Positions 51,292-60,299 are shown, numbered from the stretch's first letter. The stretch is DNA of 64,000 nucleotides from Clostridia bacterium (GCA_017624905.1 JAGAMD010000025.1:39833-103832); one strand, 5' to 3'. Notes: generated from the letters alone by a model not told the origin. A program made the numbers and translations.

Positions 51292-53013
51292 TTATTCTTT
51301 TGAATAACGATGATATAGCTCTTTAACCTTGAAATAAGAAGCTTTTGGATTGCGATATTCGTCAAGAACGCCCTTGTTATTAAAGTATCTTACACGATTA
51401 ATATCCATAGATGGAGATGTTCTGATATTGCAGAATTGCCAGATATAAGTACCTCGCATATAATCTGTTTTATGAAATAATTCAAGAGTGTATTCAAGTA
51501 AATCTCTTTGATATTCCTCGCTCCAACGGACAGTATCAAAATGCGAATGGAAGCCTGCCAAGGCGGCAGCTCCAAACTCACTCATAATCACAGGCTTGCT
51601 TTCCCATCCCTTTTCCAATCGACGAGCTCTAAATTCCTCAATCATCTTATCCCAATCGGAAAGATTGCCGTTGTAACCTCTGTAATTATACCAACCGTGA
51701 TAAATATTTATACAAATAATATCATCAAAGTCCATATCATTGTCAAGCAACGGGTGGTTGGATGCGTGTGTGATAAGGCGATTTCCACCGTTTTCTCGCA
51801 GATATCTGCTCCAATTTTTTGAAATTGGATAGGTGTACTCGGAATATGTAGCAATTTCATTGTGCATACCCCAAATGATAATTGATGGGTGATTATAGTA
51901 ATACTTGACCATTTCCTTATGCATAGAATAGCCTCGTTCAACAATAACGGGGTCTTGAAGCGATTGCTCACTAAATCCGCAGCCCCACATAGGAATTTCG
52001 CTCCAAAATAAAATTCCACGTTCATCAAGCATATCAACAAAAATTTGGGAGTTAGGGTAGTGAGAGCCACGGATACTGTTACAGCCCATATCACAAATCA
52101 AATCAAGGTCTTTTTTCATAAGCTTTGGCGGAAAAGCAAAGCCCCATTCAGGATGCTCCTCGTGTCTGTTAATACCAAGAAGCTCAATAGATTTGTTGTT
52201 TAAAAGAATGTTATTGTTTTTAACCTCAATTTTTCTATATCCGATTTTGTCAATGAGGTCGTCAGTATCGGTCGTAGCAATTACAGTATATAAATTTGGC
52301 GTGTCAACACTCCAAAGAGCAATGTTGTTAATTACCACAGAAGGAGTAACAATTGTCCTTTTTTCATATCCATTAAGGGTAAGGTTGTCGCTATAAATTG
52401 ATGTGTCTCCAATTTGCACGGACACTTTAGAGGAAACAGACTCTTTAGAGGCATTATATAGCTCAAGCTCTGCGTTAACCGTTGCACACTCCAAATTTTT
52501 TGACAACTCGTAAACAATATGATTAGAAAGAATTGAGATGCCCTTTAGCTCGTGAGCATAAACATCTCTTGCAATTCCACCGTAATTGAACCAGTCAGTA
52601 TATCTTTGAGGGAACGATTGCTTATCAAATCGGTTATCTGCACGAACAACAATTGTGTGCTCACCACTGCTTATATCATTTACAATAAATTCAAATTGAG
52701 TGAAAGCTCCATAATGCTCGCCGATTTTATTTCCGTCAAGCCAAACAGTAGCAAGCGTCATTACACTTTCAAATTCTAAAAGAAGCGTTCCACCGGTTGT
52801 TGTAAATTTTCGTTCGTACCAACAAGAGCCCTCATAATTGAGAAGCCCAAGCTCGTTATTCCAAACAGATGGAATTATAATCGTTTCACCATTTGGAAGA
52901 CCTTTTTGCCAATCATTAGCCTCTCCTATGTTGTCAGGGTCGGTAACAAAGTGCCAAACTCCACTCAATTCAATTACATTTCTTTTGTAATGGTCAGCGA
53001 ATAATCTTTTCAT
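51292..53013 (-). CDS. GH2 beta-glycosidase (beta-glucuronidase/galactosidase type)
   Basis: The 573-aa protein has the GH2 sugar-binding, immunoglobulin-like and TIM-barrel domains. INRHEEHPEWG, acid/base Glu386 (WGMHNEIAT) and nucleophile Glu479 (IMSEFGAAA) are present. Its length and the two signature blocks fit beta-glucuronidase best, but no specificity loop was tested. It is cytoplasmic. It has its own consensus-like promoter. Confidence 0.87.
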   Translation of the reverse strand: MKRLFADHYKRNVIELSGVWHFVTDPDNIGEANDWQKGLPNGETIIIPSVWNNELGLLNYEGSCWYERKFTTTGGTLLLEFESVMTLATVWLDGNKIGEHYGAFTQFEFIVNDISSGEHTIVVRADNRFDKQSFPQRYTDWFNYGGIARDVYAHELKGISILSNHIVYELSKNLECATVNAELELYNASKESVSSKVSVQIGDTSIYSDNLTLNGYEKRTIVTPSVVINNIALWSVDTPNLYTVIATTDTDDLIDKIGYRKIEVKNNNILLNNKSIELLGINRHEEHPEWGFAFPPKLMKKDLDLICDMGCNSIRGSHYPNSQIFVDMLDERGILFWSEIPMWGCGFSEQSLQDPVIVERGYSMHKEMVKYYYNHPSIIIWGMHNEIATYSEYTYPISKNWSRYLRENGGNRLITHASNHPLLDNDMDFDDIICINIYHGWYNYRGYNGNLSDWDKMIEEFRARRLEKGWESKPVIMSEFGAAALAGFHSHFDTVRWSEEYQRDLLEYTLELFHKTDYMRGTYIWQFCNIRTSPSMDINRVRYFNNKGVLDEYRNPKASYFKVKELYHRYSKE

Positions 53014-53051
53014 ATCTGTACCTCGTTTTTTATTTGGTTGTTTTCTCTTTG

Positions 53052-53080
53052 ATTATAGCATATAGAGGCACTTTTTTCAA
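53052..53080 (-). promoter_or_regulatory. Promoter of the GH2 gene
   Basis: Minus-strand TTGAAA (53075-53080), 17-bp spacer, TGCTATAAT (hexamer 53052-53057). In the rest of 53081-53329 I see only the 23-nt repeat described next. Confidence 0.75.
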
Positions 53081-53205
53081 TGATTTTTTACTACTAAATA
53101 TGAACTTTCTAAGAATAAACACAGTAGCCAATCCCTTGTGAACAAGCTCACAGACACCTTTTGTCGTGCTTATGCACTTCATTTGCAGACAAGCTACAAA
53201 AGAAA

Positions 53206-53228
53206 GTGCAAATCCTTTTCCACCAAAT
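53206..53228 (+). repeat. 23-nt repeat, copy 1
   Basis: A sequence starting AAGTGCAAATCC and ending TTCCACCAA is identical at 54789-54811. It ends like a tRNA 3' end with CCA but no cloverleaf precedes it. Confidence 0.7.
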
Positions 53229-53329
53229 AAAATAAAAAAGGACACTAAAATAGCGCCCCATTTTATTTGCGAAAGAACAGTGAAAAGGTGTGTAAATACA
53301 GGTAAGAACAGCAAAAAGGTGTATACAGT

Positions 53330-53773
53330 TCATTTTTTCTGACGATGAAAAGAGAATGCCTCTTCATATAGTTTGCGCGTTTGTGCTTCGTCATTCCAGG
53401 ATAAGCAATCATCGGCATAACTCAATGTCCAGAAAGGTTCTTTTTGTTGTAAATGTGGTGGTAAATATCCCCACAGAGAATAACAACGCTTCCCAAAATC
53501 CTCAATGACGAATTTGTTGGATTTATAAACAGATTCCAACTCGGAGAATAAGTGTTCTCCAAATACATCAGCATCTAAAATCTTATTCTCGGAGTTCCAA
53601 TAGTTTTCTAATATAGCATTTGTTCTGCGTATATCCGAACAACTCTCCTCCAACTCAAACAAAACTTTATCATTTGGAGTGTTTAGAAAATATTTATGCA
53701 GGAGCAATTCGTATTTTTCGTTTGTATTTAACTCATTTAACCATAAAAGAAACGCTGCGTATAATTTTTCCAC
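53330..53773 (-). CDS. Uncharacterised small protein beside tRNA-Ser
   Basis: I do not recognise this 147-aa acidic, helical protein (LLWLNELNTNEKYELL, CYSLWGYLPPHLQQKEPFWTL). The start is GTG at 53773 with AAGGGAG 12 nt upstream. No partner gene shares its strand. It lies in a mosaic patch and may be recently acquired. Confidence 0.5.
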   Translation of the reverse strand: MEKLYAAFLLWLNELNTNEKYELLLHKYFLNTPNDKVLFELEESCSDIRRTNAILENYWNSENKILDADVFGEHLFSELESVYKSNKFVIEDFGKRCYSLWGYLPPHLQQKEPFWTLSYADDCLSWNDEAQTRKLYEEAFSFHRQKK

Positions 53774-53919
53774 GGTTTAGTATCACTCCCTTCGAAAGCA
53801 TTAATATCACACCCGATGCCCGCTTTTCGGACCTTGCGTGAAAATAAAGATTTTGATGAAATTCATCGTTTTTATCATTGTATCACAGATATACTCCACT
53901 GTCAAGGAAAGCAAAAAAC

Positions 53920-53954
53920 GAACTTTCATCTGGTAGACAAAAGTTCGTTTTTAT
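53920..53954. terminator. Hairpin next to a tRNA-Ser-like fragment
   Basis: AAAAACGAACTTT/AAAGTTCGTTTTT forms a 13-bp stem with A/T flanks, usable as a terminator on either strand. No gene directly ends at it. Confidence 0.45.
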
Positions 53955-53990
53955 TTGGCGGAGCAAGTGAGATGAAAATCGAACTGATGT
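53955..53990 (-). repeat. tRNA-Ser 3'-end-like fragment
   Basis: TTTGGCGGAG (53955-53964) is identical to 54851-54860, the 3' terminal bases of tRNA-Ser(GCT). A degenerate T-arm (AATCGAACT) follows. With the real tRNA it brackets the orphan gene at 54071-54682. Confidence 0.45.
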
Positions 53991-53992
53991 AT

Positions 53993-54021
53993 TTACATTT
54001 TGTATAGCGAATGTTATAATA
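53993..54021 (+). promoter_or_regulatory. Promoter of the orphan ABC-like gene
   Basis: TTTACA (53993-53998), 17-bp spacer, TATAAT (54016-54021) preceded by TGT. Confidence 0.8.
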
Positions 54022-54070
54022 AGATATACTGAATATGCAAATTCTCGGTTTTTAACAAGAGGAGGATACA

Positions 54071-54682
54071 ATGAAAATAGATAATATATCAATAGAATTA
54101 GACGGTTATATAAAATGTATTTCTTGCTTTTACACTGTTGAAGACGTAATTGCTACAAGAAAAGAATTTTGCTTTCAAAACGGATACAATAAGCTATGTG
54201 GCAGCATTGATTCAGGAATTTTTGCAATAAGCTATTTGATTGGAACGGAAAAATCTAAAAAATCAGTTTTAGACAATCCAATAGTGAAAATAAACAATAA
54301 AGTAACTACCTTTGACGAGCTTCATAAACACTCCTGCTATATTGATTCATCATATTCTTTGTTTTCATCAAACAAGTCTGTAAAAAGACTAATAATTGAA
54401 GGCTTAAAAAAATCAAATATCAAAATTCAGTATGAAGAAATAAAAAGTCTATTCGGCTTAGATGATGAGAGAATAAATCGCCCATTAAAAGCATGTGGAA
54501 ACGAAAAAATAAGAGCAATGGTTGCAATTGGCTATGCCTTTGGCAAGCAAATCTTCTGTTTCCCGTGGCTTAGTAAAATACGCTATTCTTACTTTTATAA
54601 TCACATCAAATATGTGGTTGATACGCTAATCACTCTCGGTGCAATTGTGATTGTGCCTACGGAAGAGGAGGAAAAGATTTGA
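54071..54682 (+). CDS. Degenerate ABC-ATPase-like protein
   Basis: The 203-aa protein follows the order of an ABC ATPase domain but lacks its key residues. LCGSIDSGIFAISYLIG sits where Walker A should be, without the GKS/T. RPLKACGNEKIRAMVAIGYAFGK resembles the LSGGQ helix and following region. IFCFPWLSK replaces the Walker B LLLDEPT. Binding of ATP is therefore unlikely. GAGGAGG precedes the ATG. Its stop codon lies within a tRNA-Ser-like 3' sequence (GAAAAGATTTGAACT). Confidence 0.6.
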   Translation: MKIDNISIELDGYIKCISCFYTVEDVIATRKEFCFQNGYNKLCGSIDSGIFAISYLIGTEKSKKSVLDNPIVKINNKVTTFDELHKHSCYIDSSYSLFSSNKSVKRLIIEGLKKSNIKIQYEEIKSLFGLDDERINRPLKACGNEKIRAMVAIGYAFGKQIFCFPWLSKIRYSYFYNHIKYVVDTLITLGAIVIVPTEEEEKI

Positions 54683-54735
54683 ACTACTACACTACGCTTC
54701 GTATGGGGGCGACTAACCACTCAGCCCATATATGC
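54672..54735. repeat. tRNA-like chimeric fragment
   Basis: GAAAAGATTTGAACT resembles the tRNA-Ser T-arm and 3' strand. Upstream on the minus strand is a D-arm-like GGGCTGAGTGGTTAGTCGCCC, but no valid anticodon arm joins them. The rest of 54683-54852 holds the second 23-nt repeat and the tRNA-Ser terminator. Confidence 0.4.
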
Positions 54736-54788
54736 AAGGCTTCGCGGAGTCTACCGCATCCCGCGCACGGTAGTAACCGACACAGATG

Positions 54789-54811
54789 AAGTGCAAATCC
54801 TTTTCCACCAA
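54789..54811 (+). repeat. 23-nt repeat, copy 2
   Basis: Identical to 53206-53228; here it lies just before the tRNA-Ser terminator. Confidence 0.7.
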
Positions 54812-54815
54812 GCAA

Positions 54816-54843
54816 AACAAAAAAGACAGGCATAAAACCTGTC
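54816..54843 (-). terminator. Terminator of tRNA-Ser
   Basis: GACAGG/CCTGTC (54825-54830, 54838-54843) with a T-run on the minus strand. Confidence 0.85.
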
Positions 54844-54852
54844 TTTTTGCTT

Positions 54853-54943
54853 TGGCGGAGAAGAGAAGATTTGAACTTCCGCGCCGGTTACCCGACCTAC
54901 ACCCTTAGCAGGGGCGCCTCTTCGGCCACTTGAGTACTTCTCC
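54853..54943 (-). tRNA. tRNA-Ser (anticodon GCT)
   Basis: A 91-nt type II tRNA with acceptor stem GGAGAAG/CTTCTCC, anticodon loop CTGCTAA, a long variable arm (GGTCGGGTAACCGGC) and encoded CCA. It reads AGC/AGT codons. Confidence 0.95.
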
Positions 54944-54998
54944 ATAAAAAGTACGCAACCAAGGTTGCACAAACCGCCGTTTCGTAGTTTGCCATTAA

Positions 54999-55027
54999 AT
55001 TATACACAAAAAAACTACCTTTGTCAA
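54999..55027 (-). promoter_or_regulatory. Promoter of tRNA-Ser
   Basis: Minus-strand TTGACA (55022-55027), 17-bp spacer, TATAAT (54999-55004). Confidence 0.85.
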
Positions 55028-55106
55028 TAGTTTTTTATTTTTTATTTAAATCCCATTTTCTAAGAGACGGAAATTTGTGTCGAAAAAGCACTAATTTTGC
55101 ATTATC

Positions 55107-55133
55107 GAAAAAAGACACCTAAAGGTGTCCTTT
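55107..55133 (-). terminator. Terminator after the GH92 gene
   Basis: GGACACC/GGTGTC(C/T) with loop TTTA and a T-run on the minus strand. Confidence 0.8.
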
Positions 55134-55139
55134 TATCGG

Positions 55140-57011
55140 TTACTTTTCTAAAATTTTAAATTTAGCAAGTGGTGTTGTTTCTGTCCATTTACCACTGCCG
55201 GGGCAAATTGGATATTTGCCGATTGTAGCAAATATATACCAAGCACTCATGCTTCCGTTGTCCTCATCACCCGGATAAGAGTCGGTGGTGAAGCACTCGT
55301 TTGCAATTTTCTTTATGTAGTAATCGCTTTTTTCTTTGTTGCCATAGTACGCATACAGGAAAGGAATAGAGAATGACGGTTGGTTAGATATAGCACATTG
55401 ACCTAAGCCCTCGGGTGCTTTTGCCATTTCTGTCATTTCGTGTATTTCACAGCCGTAGCGACCGTGCTTAAAAATAGGCGGTGTTTTAAATATTTCGTCT
55501 AGCTTTTCTATCGCCTTGTCCTTGCCACCGAGCATTTCGGAAATTTCATCAAGTGCGTGTGGAGCACCAAAGATATTTTGATAAGCTGAGCTTTCTGTGT
55601 AATCATAGCCCCAAACAAATGGGTCAAAGCCATTTCTCCAAAGCCCATTTTCATCCTTAGCGATAAAGAAGCCACGGCTACTGTCAAATAGCTTTTTGTA
55701 GCTCTTTGCTCTTTTGTAGTATTGATTTGCTATCTCTTTTTCACCGAGGGACTCTGCCACCTTGCCAATGCACCAATCTCCGTATGCAAAATCAAGTGAT
55801 AGATTTATGCTTTCATCACTTTTTGTGTATGGAACATAGCCGTATTTTAGATACTCATCAAGGCATTTTCTACCATAACGAGGAATTTTAGAAGGAGTGG
55901 TTGCGTGGTGTAGCATACCTTCAAGCAGTCCCTTGTGTAAATCACGAGAGCCAACACCTTGGCAAACGGCCTCGGCAATAGCACCATCAATTAGTGTGCT
56001 TGGCATACAGCCAACCTCGGAAAGAGAGGTCCATCTCGGTAAATATCCGCCCTCGCAGTAGTCGGTCAAAAAGCCCTCAAGCATCTCTTCAAGCTCTTCT
56101 CTTGCAACTAAAGAGAAGAGAGAAATCGAGGTGCGATATGTGTCCCAAAAGCCATAGTCAGTATATCTTGGCCCACTTTTTATCTCGTTTTTAAACGGTG
56201 AATAGTGTACAGCTTTTCCGTCCTTATCTATCTCATACGCTTTGTGAGGGAACAAGAATGAGCGATACATACAGGAATAAAATACATTTAGCTGTGTCTC
56301 GTTTTTACTCTCAATTTCTATTTTAGATAGGTATTTTTCCCACAGACGTGTCGCATTTTCAAGCGTTTTTTCAAAGCTGTCTATACGGCTAAGCTCAAGA
56401 AGTGCTTGTTCTTGGCTTATATATGAAATAGCCACCTTGCCACAGATTGAGTTATCAAACAAAACAGTCAAAGCATCGTTTTGAGCAGAAGCCTTGTAAT
56501 CGCCCTCTAGTGCGATAACTGTATGCTGTACAAAGCCGACAGCATCGCTTTGCTTAGTATAGTCATTTGTTATATATAAATGCTTGTCGTTTATTTCAAA
56601 TTTAGTATTTCCGTGAACCGAGTGTAAGGAAAGCTTACCGCCACTAGCCTTGAAGCAACCGCCTCGCTCACTTGGTGTAAATTCAATCGATGTGTTGTTT
56701 TTTAGCTCATACTTTATATAGCTAGGCTTTATAATTTCGCTCATTATATCGATAGCCTTGCCATCTGAGGTTGAGAAAAGGAGCGGACCGTAATCACCAA
56801 TCCAAGGGCTTGGCTGGTGAGTCAAGCGTATGCCTTCGATATATGATTTGCTTGGATTATAAAACCAAGTTGGATTTTCGGGAATTTCAGTTTGAGGACA
56901 AAATGCGCACATACCAAATGGTAGCTGACAAAGTGGCAATGTGTTACCACGTGAAAAGGATATTTGCGAGTTTGCCCCCATTTTTGTATTAACATAATTT
57001 AAGTAGCCCAT
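55140..57011 (-). CDS. GH92 alpha-mannosidase
   Basis: The ATG at 57011 follows TTGGAGG and gives 623 aa. The protein begins VNTKMGANS, a typical GH92 opening. It has RYTDYGFWDTYRTS, WGYDYTESSAYQN and the C-terminal DSYPGDEDNGSMSAWYIF, which carry the family's calcium-binding and catalytic acids. The family removes alpha-linked mannose from N-glycans or yeast mannan. No signal peptide is seen, so it would act on imported oligosaccharides. Its promoter carries a GCACA-N3-TGTGC palindrome. Confidence 0.92.
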   Translation of the reverse strand: MGYLNYVNTKMGANSQISFSRGNTLPLCQLPFGMCAFCPQTEIPENPTWFYNPSKSYIEGIRLTHQPSPWIGDYGPLLFSTSDGKAIDIMSEIIKPSYIKYELKNNTSIEFTPSERGGCFKASGGKLSLHSVHGNTKFEINDKHLYITNDYTKQSDAVGFVQHTVIALEGDYKASAQNDALTVLFDNSICGKVAISYISQEQALLELSRIDSFEKTLENATRLWEKYLSKIEIESKNETQLNVFYSCMYRSFLFPHKAYEIDKDGKAVHYSPFKNEIKSGPRYTDYGFWDTYRTSISLFSLVAREELEEMLEGFLTDYCEGGYLPRWTSLSEVGCMPSTLIDGAIAEAVCQGVGSRDLHKGLLEGMLHHATTPSKIPRYGRKCLDEYLKYGYVPYTKSDESINLSLDFAYGDWCIGKVAESLGEKEIANQYYKRAKSYKKLFDSSRGFFIAKDENGLWRNGFDPFVWGYDYTESSAYQNIFGAPHALDEISEMLGGKDKAIEKLDEIFKTPPIFKHGRYGCEIHEMTEMAKAPEGLGQCAISNQPSFSIPFLYAYYGNKEKSDYYIKKIANECFTTDSYPGDEDNGSMSAWYIFATIGKYPICPGSGKWTETTPLAKFKILEK

Positions 57012-57042
57012 ATTTGCCTCCAAGGTGTTTTTAATAATTATA

Positions 57043-57055
57043 GCACACAATGTGC
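57043..57055. promoter_or_regulatory. Palindrome GCACA-N3-TGTGC at the GH92 promoter
   Basis: GCACACAATGTGC directly upstream of a minus-strand TATAAT. Its position and symmetry fit a repressor operator for the GH92 gene. Confidence 0.4.
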
Positions 57056-57093
57056 CAAAGTGGTTGAAAATTTTAATTTATTAAAACTTACTG

Positions 57094-57122
57094 TTGACAA
57101 AAAAGAATGGTAGGTTTATAAT
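57094..57122 (+). promoter_or_regulatory. Promoter of the SulP gene
   Basis: TTGACA (57094-57099), 17-bp spacer, TATAAT (57117-57122). Confidence 0.9.
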
Positions 57123-57164
57123 GTTGTGGTCTAATATATTTCAGTTTTTTTATAAGGAGAAAAA

Positions 57165-58430
57165 ATGAAGGTTTTTGAGCCAAAGCTTTTTAATCTTAAG
57201 GGCTATACAAAAAAGCAATTTGTAAATGATGTAGTAGCCGGCGTAATAGTAGCTATTATAGCATTACCTCTTTCAATCGCACTTGCCATAGCCTCAGGTG
57301 CTGAGCCTGTTCAGGGCTTATACACAGCAATATTTGCCGGTTTTGTTATTTCCTTTTTCGGTGGAAGCCGTGTTAATATTTCCGGTCCAACCGCAGCCTT
57401 TGCCACAATAGTTGCCGGAATTATAGCAACACAAGGCTTTGACGGGCTTGTTATTGCCACAATTATGGCAGGTATAATTCTTATTATATTTGGTCTTTTA
57501 CGAGTTGGCTCGTTAATTAAATACATACCATATACAATAACCGTTGGCTTTACCTCCGGTATTGCTGTTACTATTGTAATAGGACAGCTAAAGGACTTTT
57601 TCGGTATGTCCTTTAAGCCGGGACAAAGCCCTGTTGAGTCAATGGAAAAGATAGAGGCATTAATTGAAAATATAGCAACCTTTAATCCTGTCGGCTTTAT
57701 AGTAGGTGCTGTCAGCCTAGCACTTTTATTCCTTTTACCAAAGGTAAAGGCGTTTAAGAAAATCCCTGCTTCCTTGGTTGTGGTTGTTCTTGGTGCACTT
57801 GTGGTTGGCGTGTTCAATTTAAATGTTTTGACAATCGGTGATTTATACACAATAAGCTCGGGTATGCCATCAATGAAAATTCCGGAGCTTAGTTGGGACA
57901 AGGTAATCAGCCTAATTCCAAATGCATTTACAATCGCTATACTTGCCGCAATTGAGTCGCTTCTTTCCTGTGTTGTATCTGACAAAATGATAGATGATAA
58001 GCACAACTCAAACACAGAGCTGATTGCACAAGGTCTTGGTAATATTGCATCAGGTCTTTTTGGTGGTATTCCGGCAACGGGCGCTATTGCAAGAACATCG
58101 GCAAACGTTAAAAACGGAGGCAGAAGCCCAATCTCCGGTATGGTACACGCAGTAGTTTTGTTGTTGGTTTTATTGGTTCTTATGCCATACGCAAGTTGGA
58201 TTCCAATGCCTGTTATTGCAGCGGTGCTTTTGATGGTAGCATACAATATGAGTGAATATAAGCACTTTTTCCATATTTGCAAAACAGCAAAGAAAACAGA
58301 CGTAATCGTTCTTATTTTAACATTTGCTCTAACAATTATTTTTGACTTGGTTGTAGCTATTGCAGTAGGTCTTGTTGTAGCAGTTATATTCTATATCTTT
58401 AGAGCACCAAAAAAGCAAAAAAGAGTATAA
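57165..58430 (+). CDS. SulP-family anion transporter without STAS domain
   Basis: The 421-aa integral membrane protein has about 11-14 hydrophobic segments. The SulP signature DVVAGVIVAIIALPLSIALAI lies in the first 50 residues; NISGPTAAFATIVAG and GGIPATGAIARTSANVKNGGRSPISG follow. SulP proteins move sulfate, bicarbonate or dicarboxylates; the anion cannot be read. The usual cytoplasmic STAS domain is missing and the protein ends shortly after the last helix. AAGGAG precedes the ATG. Confidence 0.9.
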   Translation: MKVFEPKLFNLKGYTKKQFVNDVVAGVIVAIIALPLSIALAIASGAEPVQGLYTAIFAGFVISFFGGSRVNISGPTAAFATIVAGIIATQGFDGLVIATIMAGIILIIFGLLRVGSLIKYIPYTITVGFTSGIAVTIVIGQLKDFFGMSFKPGQSPVESMEKIEALIENIATFNPVGFIVGAVSLALLFLLPKVKAFKKIPASLVVVVLGALVVGVFNLNVLTIGDLYTISSGMPSMKIPELSWDKVISLIPNAFTIAILAAIESLLSCVVSDKMIDDKHNSNTELIAQGLGNIASGLFGGIPATGAIARTSANVKNGGRSPISGMVHAVVLLLVLLVLMPYASWIPMPVIAAVLLMVAYNMSEYKHFFHICKTAKKTDVIVLILTFALTIIFDLVVAIAVGLVVAVIFYIFRAPKKQKRV

Positions 58431-58456
58431 AAAAAGAGGTCTTATGACCTCTTTTT
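58431..58456 (+). terminator. Terminator after the SulP gene
   Basis: AAAAAGAGGTC/GACCTCTTTTT with loop TTAT. Confidence 0.9.
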
Positions 58457-58483
58457 AATTTTAGTTGTGCCCTAATATGAAGA

Positions 58484-60241
58484 TTATTTGCTTTGCTCAA
58501 ACAACCACTTGGCTATCTCCGTGCTGTTGCCAGCATAGTCCCAAACATTGTGGCCGTAGCCTTCCTTTAGGTCGGCAATACAGAGAGTTCCACCTGCGTC
58601 AGCTATTGCTTGACACATAGCCTCGGTTCCTGTGTATGGAACAACATTGTTTTCACGGTCGTTTTTGCCGTGTACTGCCCAAATTGGAATAGATGTTAAG
58701 AATGGTGCTTGGCTAACATCAGCGCCACCGCATAGCGCAACTGCACCGGCAAACATACTTGTGTTTCTCATTAGTAAATCCCAAACGCCAAAGCCACCCA
58801 TAGAAAGTCCCATAAGGTATAGTCTATTTGTGTCAACATTTAAGTCGCACTGTGCGCTAGTGATAATTTCCACAACGCAAGTAAGCTCGTTTGAAACAGG
58901 GACATTGTCAATGCTATAGTTTCCAACTCCCCAAGGAGTGTCAACCCATTGTTGGTTAGATGGGCATTGTGGACAAATTATAATTGCGTCCATATAAGGT
59001 GAATTCTCTTGATTAAATAGGTTGCTAACCATATTTTTCAGCTGTGAGGTGTTGTCATTTCCACGCTCGCCTGCACCGTGCAAGATGGTGAGTAGAGGAT
59101 ATGATTTTGATGGATCATAGTCTGATGGAACATAAATTCTATAAGGAATAACGGTTGTGCCATCACTTGCCTCATAGGTTTCGGCATCGAAAATATTCAA
59201 AAGTAGGTTAGCATCAAATGCATTATACTTATTCTTTAAATATTCTGCATAGTTGTAGCTCTTATACTCGCTTTCTTGATAAGTAAAGCAGGTGTCGGCA
59301 GTTAATGTAAGTGAGCTTTCGCTATTAAAAAGCTCTAGCTTAGCAACATCTAGCATATAACTATATAGATATTTGTTTGGTGCGTATATAAAGAGGTCGT
59401 CCCCACAAACATCAAAGATAAAGTCGTTTGAGGTAGCTATCTTGCGCTTTACATATTTGGAATTTGTACTTGCCATACCGATTACAATTTCGTGTGTGGC
59501 GCTTGGCTTTTCATAATAGTCATATACAGGGAGCAAAACACCATATTTTGTTGTTATATGTGTTGCAAGCTCATTTGCAAATAGCTCAAGGTCCTTATTT
59601 TCATATTCATATACTATAATAAAGTCGCTAGAGCCGTCCTTAATAATTGTTAAATCCTCGTCCGTTGGCTCAGGTGCCCATAGCCCCTCACCACAAACAG
59701 AGCAGTAGCCGTTTACATCATTGTGCCCCTGTGCCTTTATTACCTCTTGCTTTATAAGCACCTCTTTACAAACGATACAGCTCTTTCCCGCGGTTAGTCC
59801 GTCCTTTGTACAGGTAGGCTCAACAGATTTAAGCTCTTGCTCAAGGTGTCCCTTTGATGGTATTGTATTTTGCTCAGTAAGTATTTCCCCACATACAGAG
59901 CACTTAGTGCCTGATGTTTTTCCATCCTCGGTACAGGTTGGCATAACGGCTGGGATTGTTTCCTTTGTATGCCCAAGCGCTGGGAGAGCTATGCTAGGAA
60001 TAATACAAAGCTCACATTTTTTACAAGCTGTATAGTCTGGCATACCATCTTTAGTACAGGTTGGTGCTGTGCCCTTGACAAGCTCTAGCTCGTGCTCACA
60101 TTCTTGGCTTGTGCTAGTGTTAGTGTTTGTCTCTGTGCTTGGTTCGGTATTACTATTGGTGTCCGTGTTATTACAAGCTGTCAAGAATACCACAAGCAAC
60201 ATAATTAATGCAAGGCAGGATAATAATCCTTTTATCTTCAT
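58484..60241 (-). CDS. Secreted esterase lipoprotein (alpha/beta hydrolase) with Cys-rich repeats
   Basis: The 585-aa protein has a signal peptide with lipobox FLTAC (Cys23). A Thr/Asn-rich linker is followed by three or four repeats of the form PTCTxDG..CxxC..GH (residues 58-185). The middle resembles an accessory domain. The C-terminal alpha/beta hydrolase (about 365-585) has nucleophile Ser480 (GLSMGG), Asp528 (GKNDREN) and His564 (GHNVW). It resembles CE1/feruloyl- or acetylesterase-type enzymes that remove side groups from polysaccharides. Surface-bound, it would prepare glycans for the cytoplasmic glycosidases. Confidence 0.85.
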   Translation of the reverse strand: MKIKGLLSCLALIMLLVVFLTACNNTDTNSNTEPSTETNTNTSTSQECEHELELVKGTAPTCTKDGMPDYTACKKCELCIIPSIALPALGHTKETIPAVMPTCTEDGKTSGTKCSVCGEILTEQNTIPSKGHLEQELKSVEPTCTKDGLTAGKSCIVCKEVLIKQEVIKAQGHNDVNGYCSVCGEGLWAPEPTDEDLTIIKDGSSDFIIVYEYENKDLELFANELATHITTKYGVLLPVYDYYEKPSATHEIVIGMASTNSKYVKRKIATSNDFIFDVCGDDLFIYAPNKYLYSYMLDVAKLELFNSESSLTLTADTCFTYQESEYKSYNYAEYLKNKYNAFDANLLLNIFDAETYEASDGTTVIPYRIYVPSDYDPSKSYPLLTILHGAGERGNDNTSQLKNMVSNLFNQENSPYMDAIIICPQCPSNQQWVDTPWGVGNYSIDNVPVSNELTCVVEIITSAQCDLNVDTNRLYLMGLSMGGFGVWDLLMRNTSMFAGAVALCGGADVSQAPFLTSIPIWAVHGKNDRENNVVPYTGTEAMCQAIADAGGTLCIADLKEGYGHNVWDYAGNSTEIAKWLFEQSK

Positions 60242-60270
60242 AAAACCACTCCTTAATATGTTCTATATTT

Positions 60271-60299
60271 ATGGTAGCATATAGTAAGAAAAAAGTCAA
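60271..60299 (-). promoter_or_regulatory. Promoter of the esterase gene
   Basis: Minus-strand TTGACT (60294-60299), 17-bp spacer, TGCTACCAT (hexamer 60271-60276). Confidence 0.6.

Noticed and set aside
54672-54750. A second tRNA gene on the minus strand
   Set aside because: D-arm-like and T-arm-like pieces exist but no 7-nt anticodon loop or matching acceptor stem can be formed.
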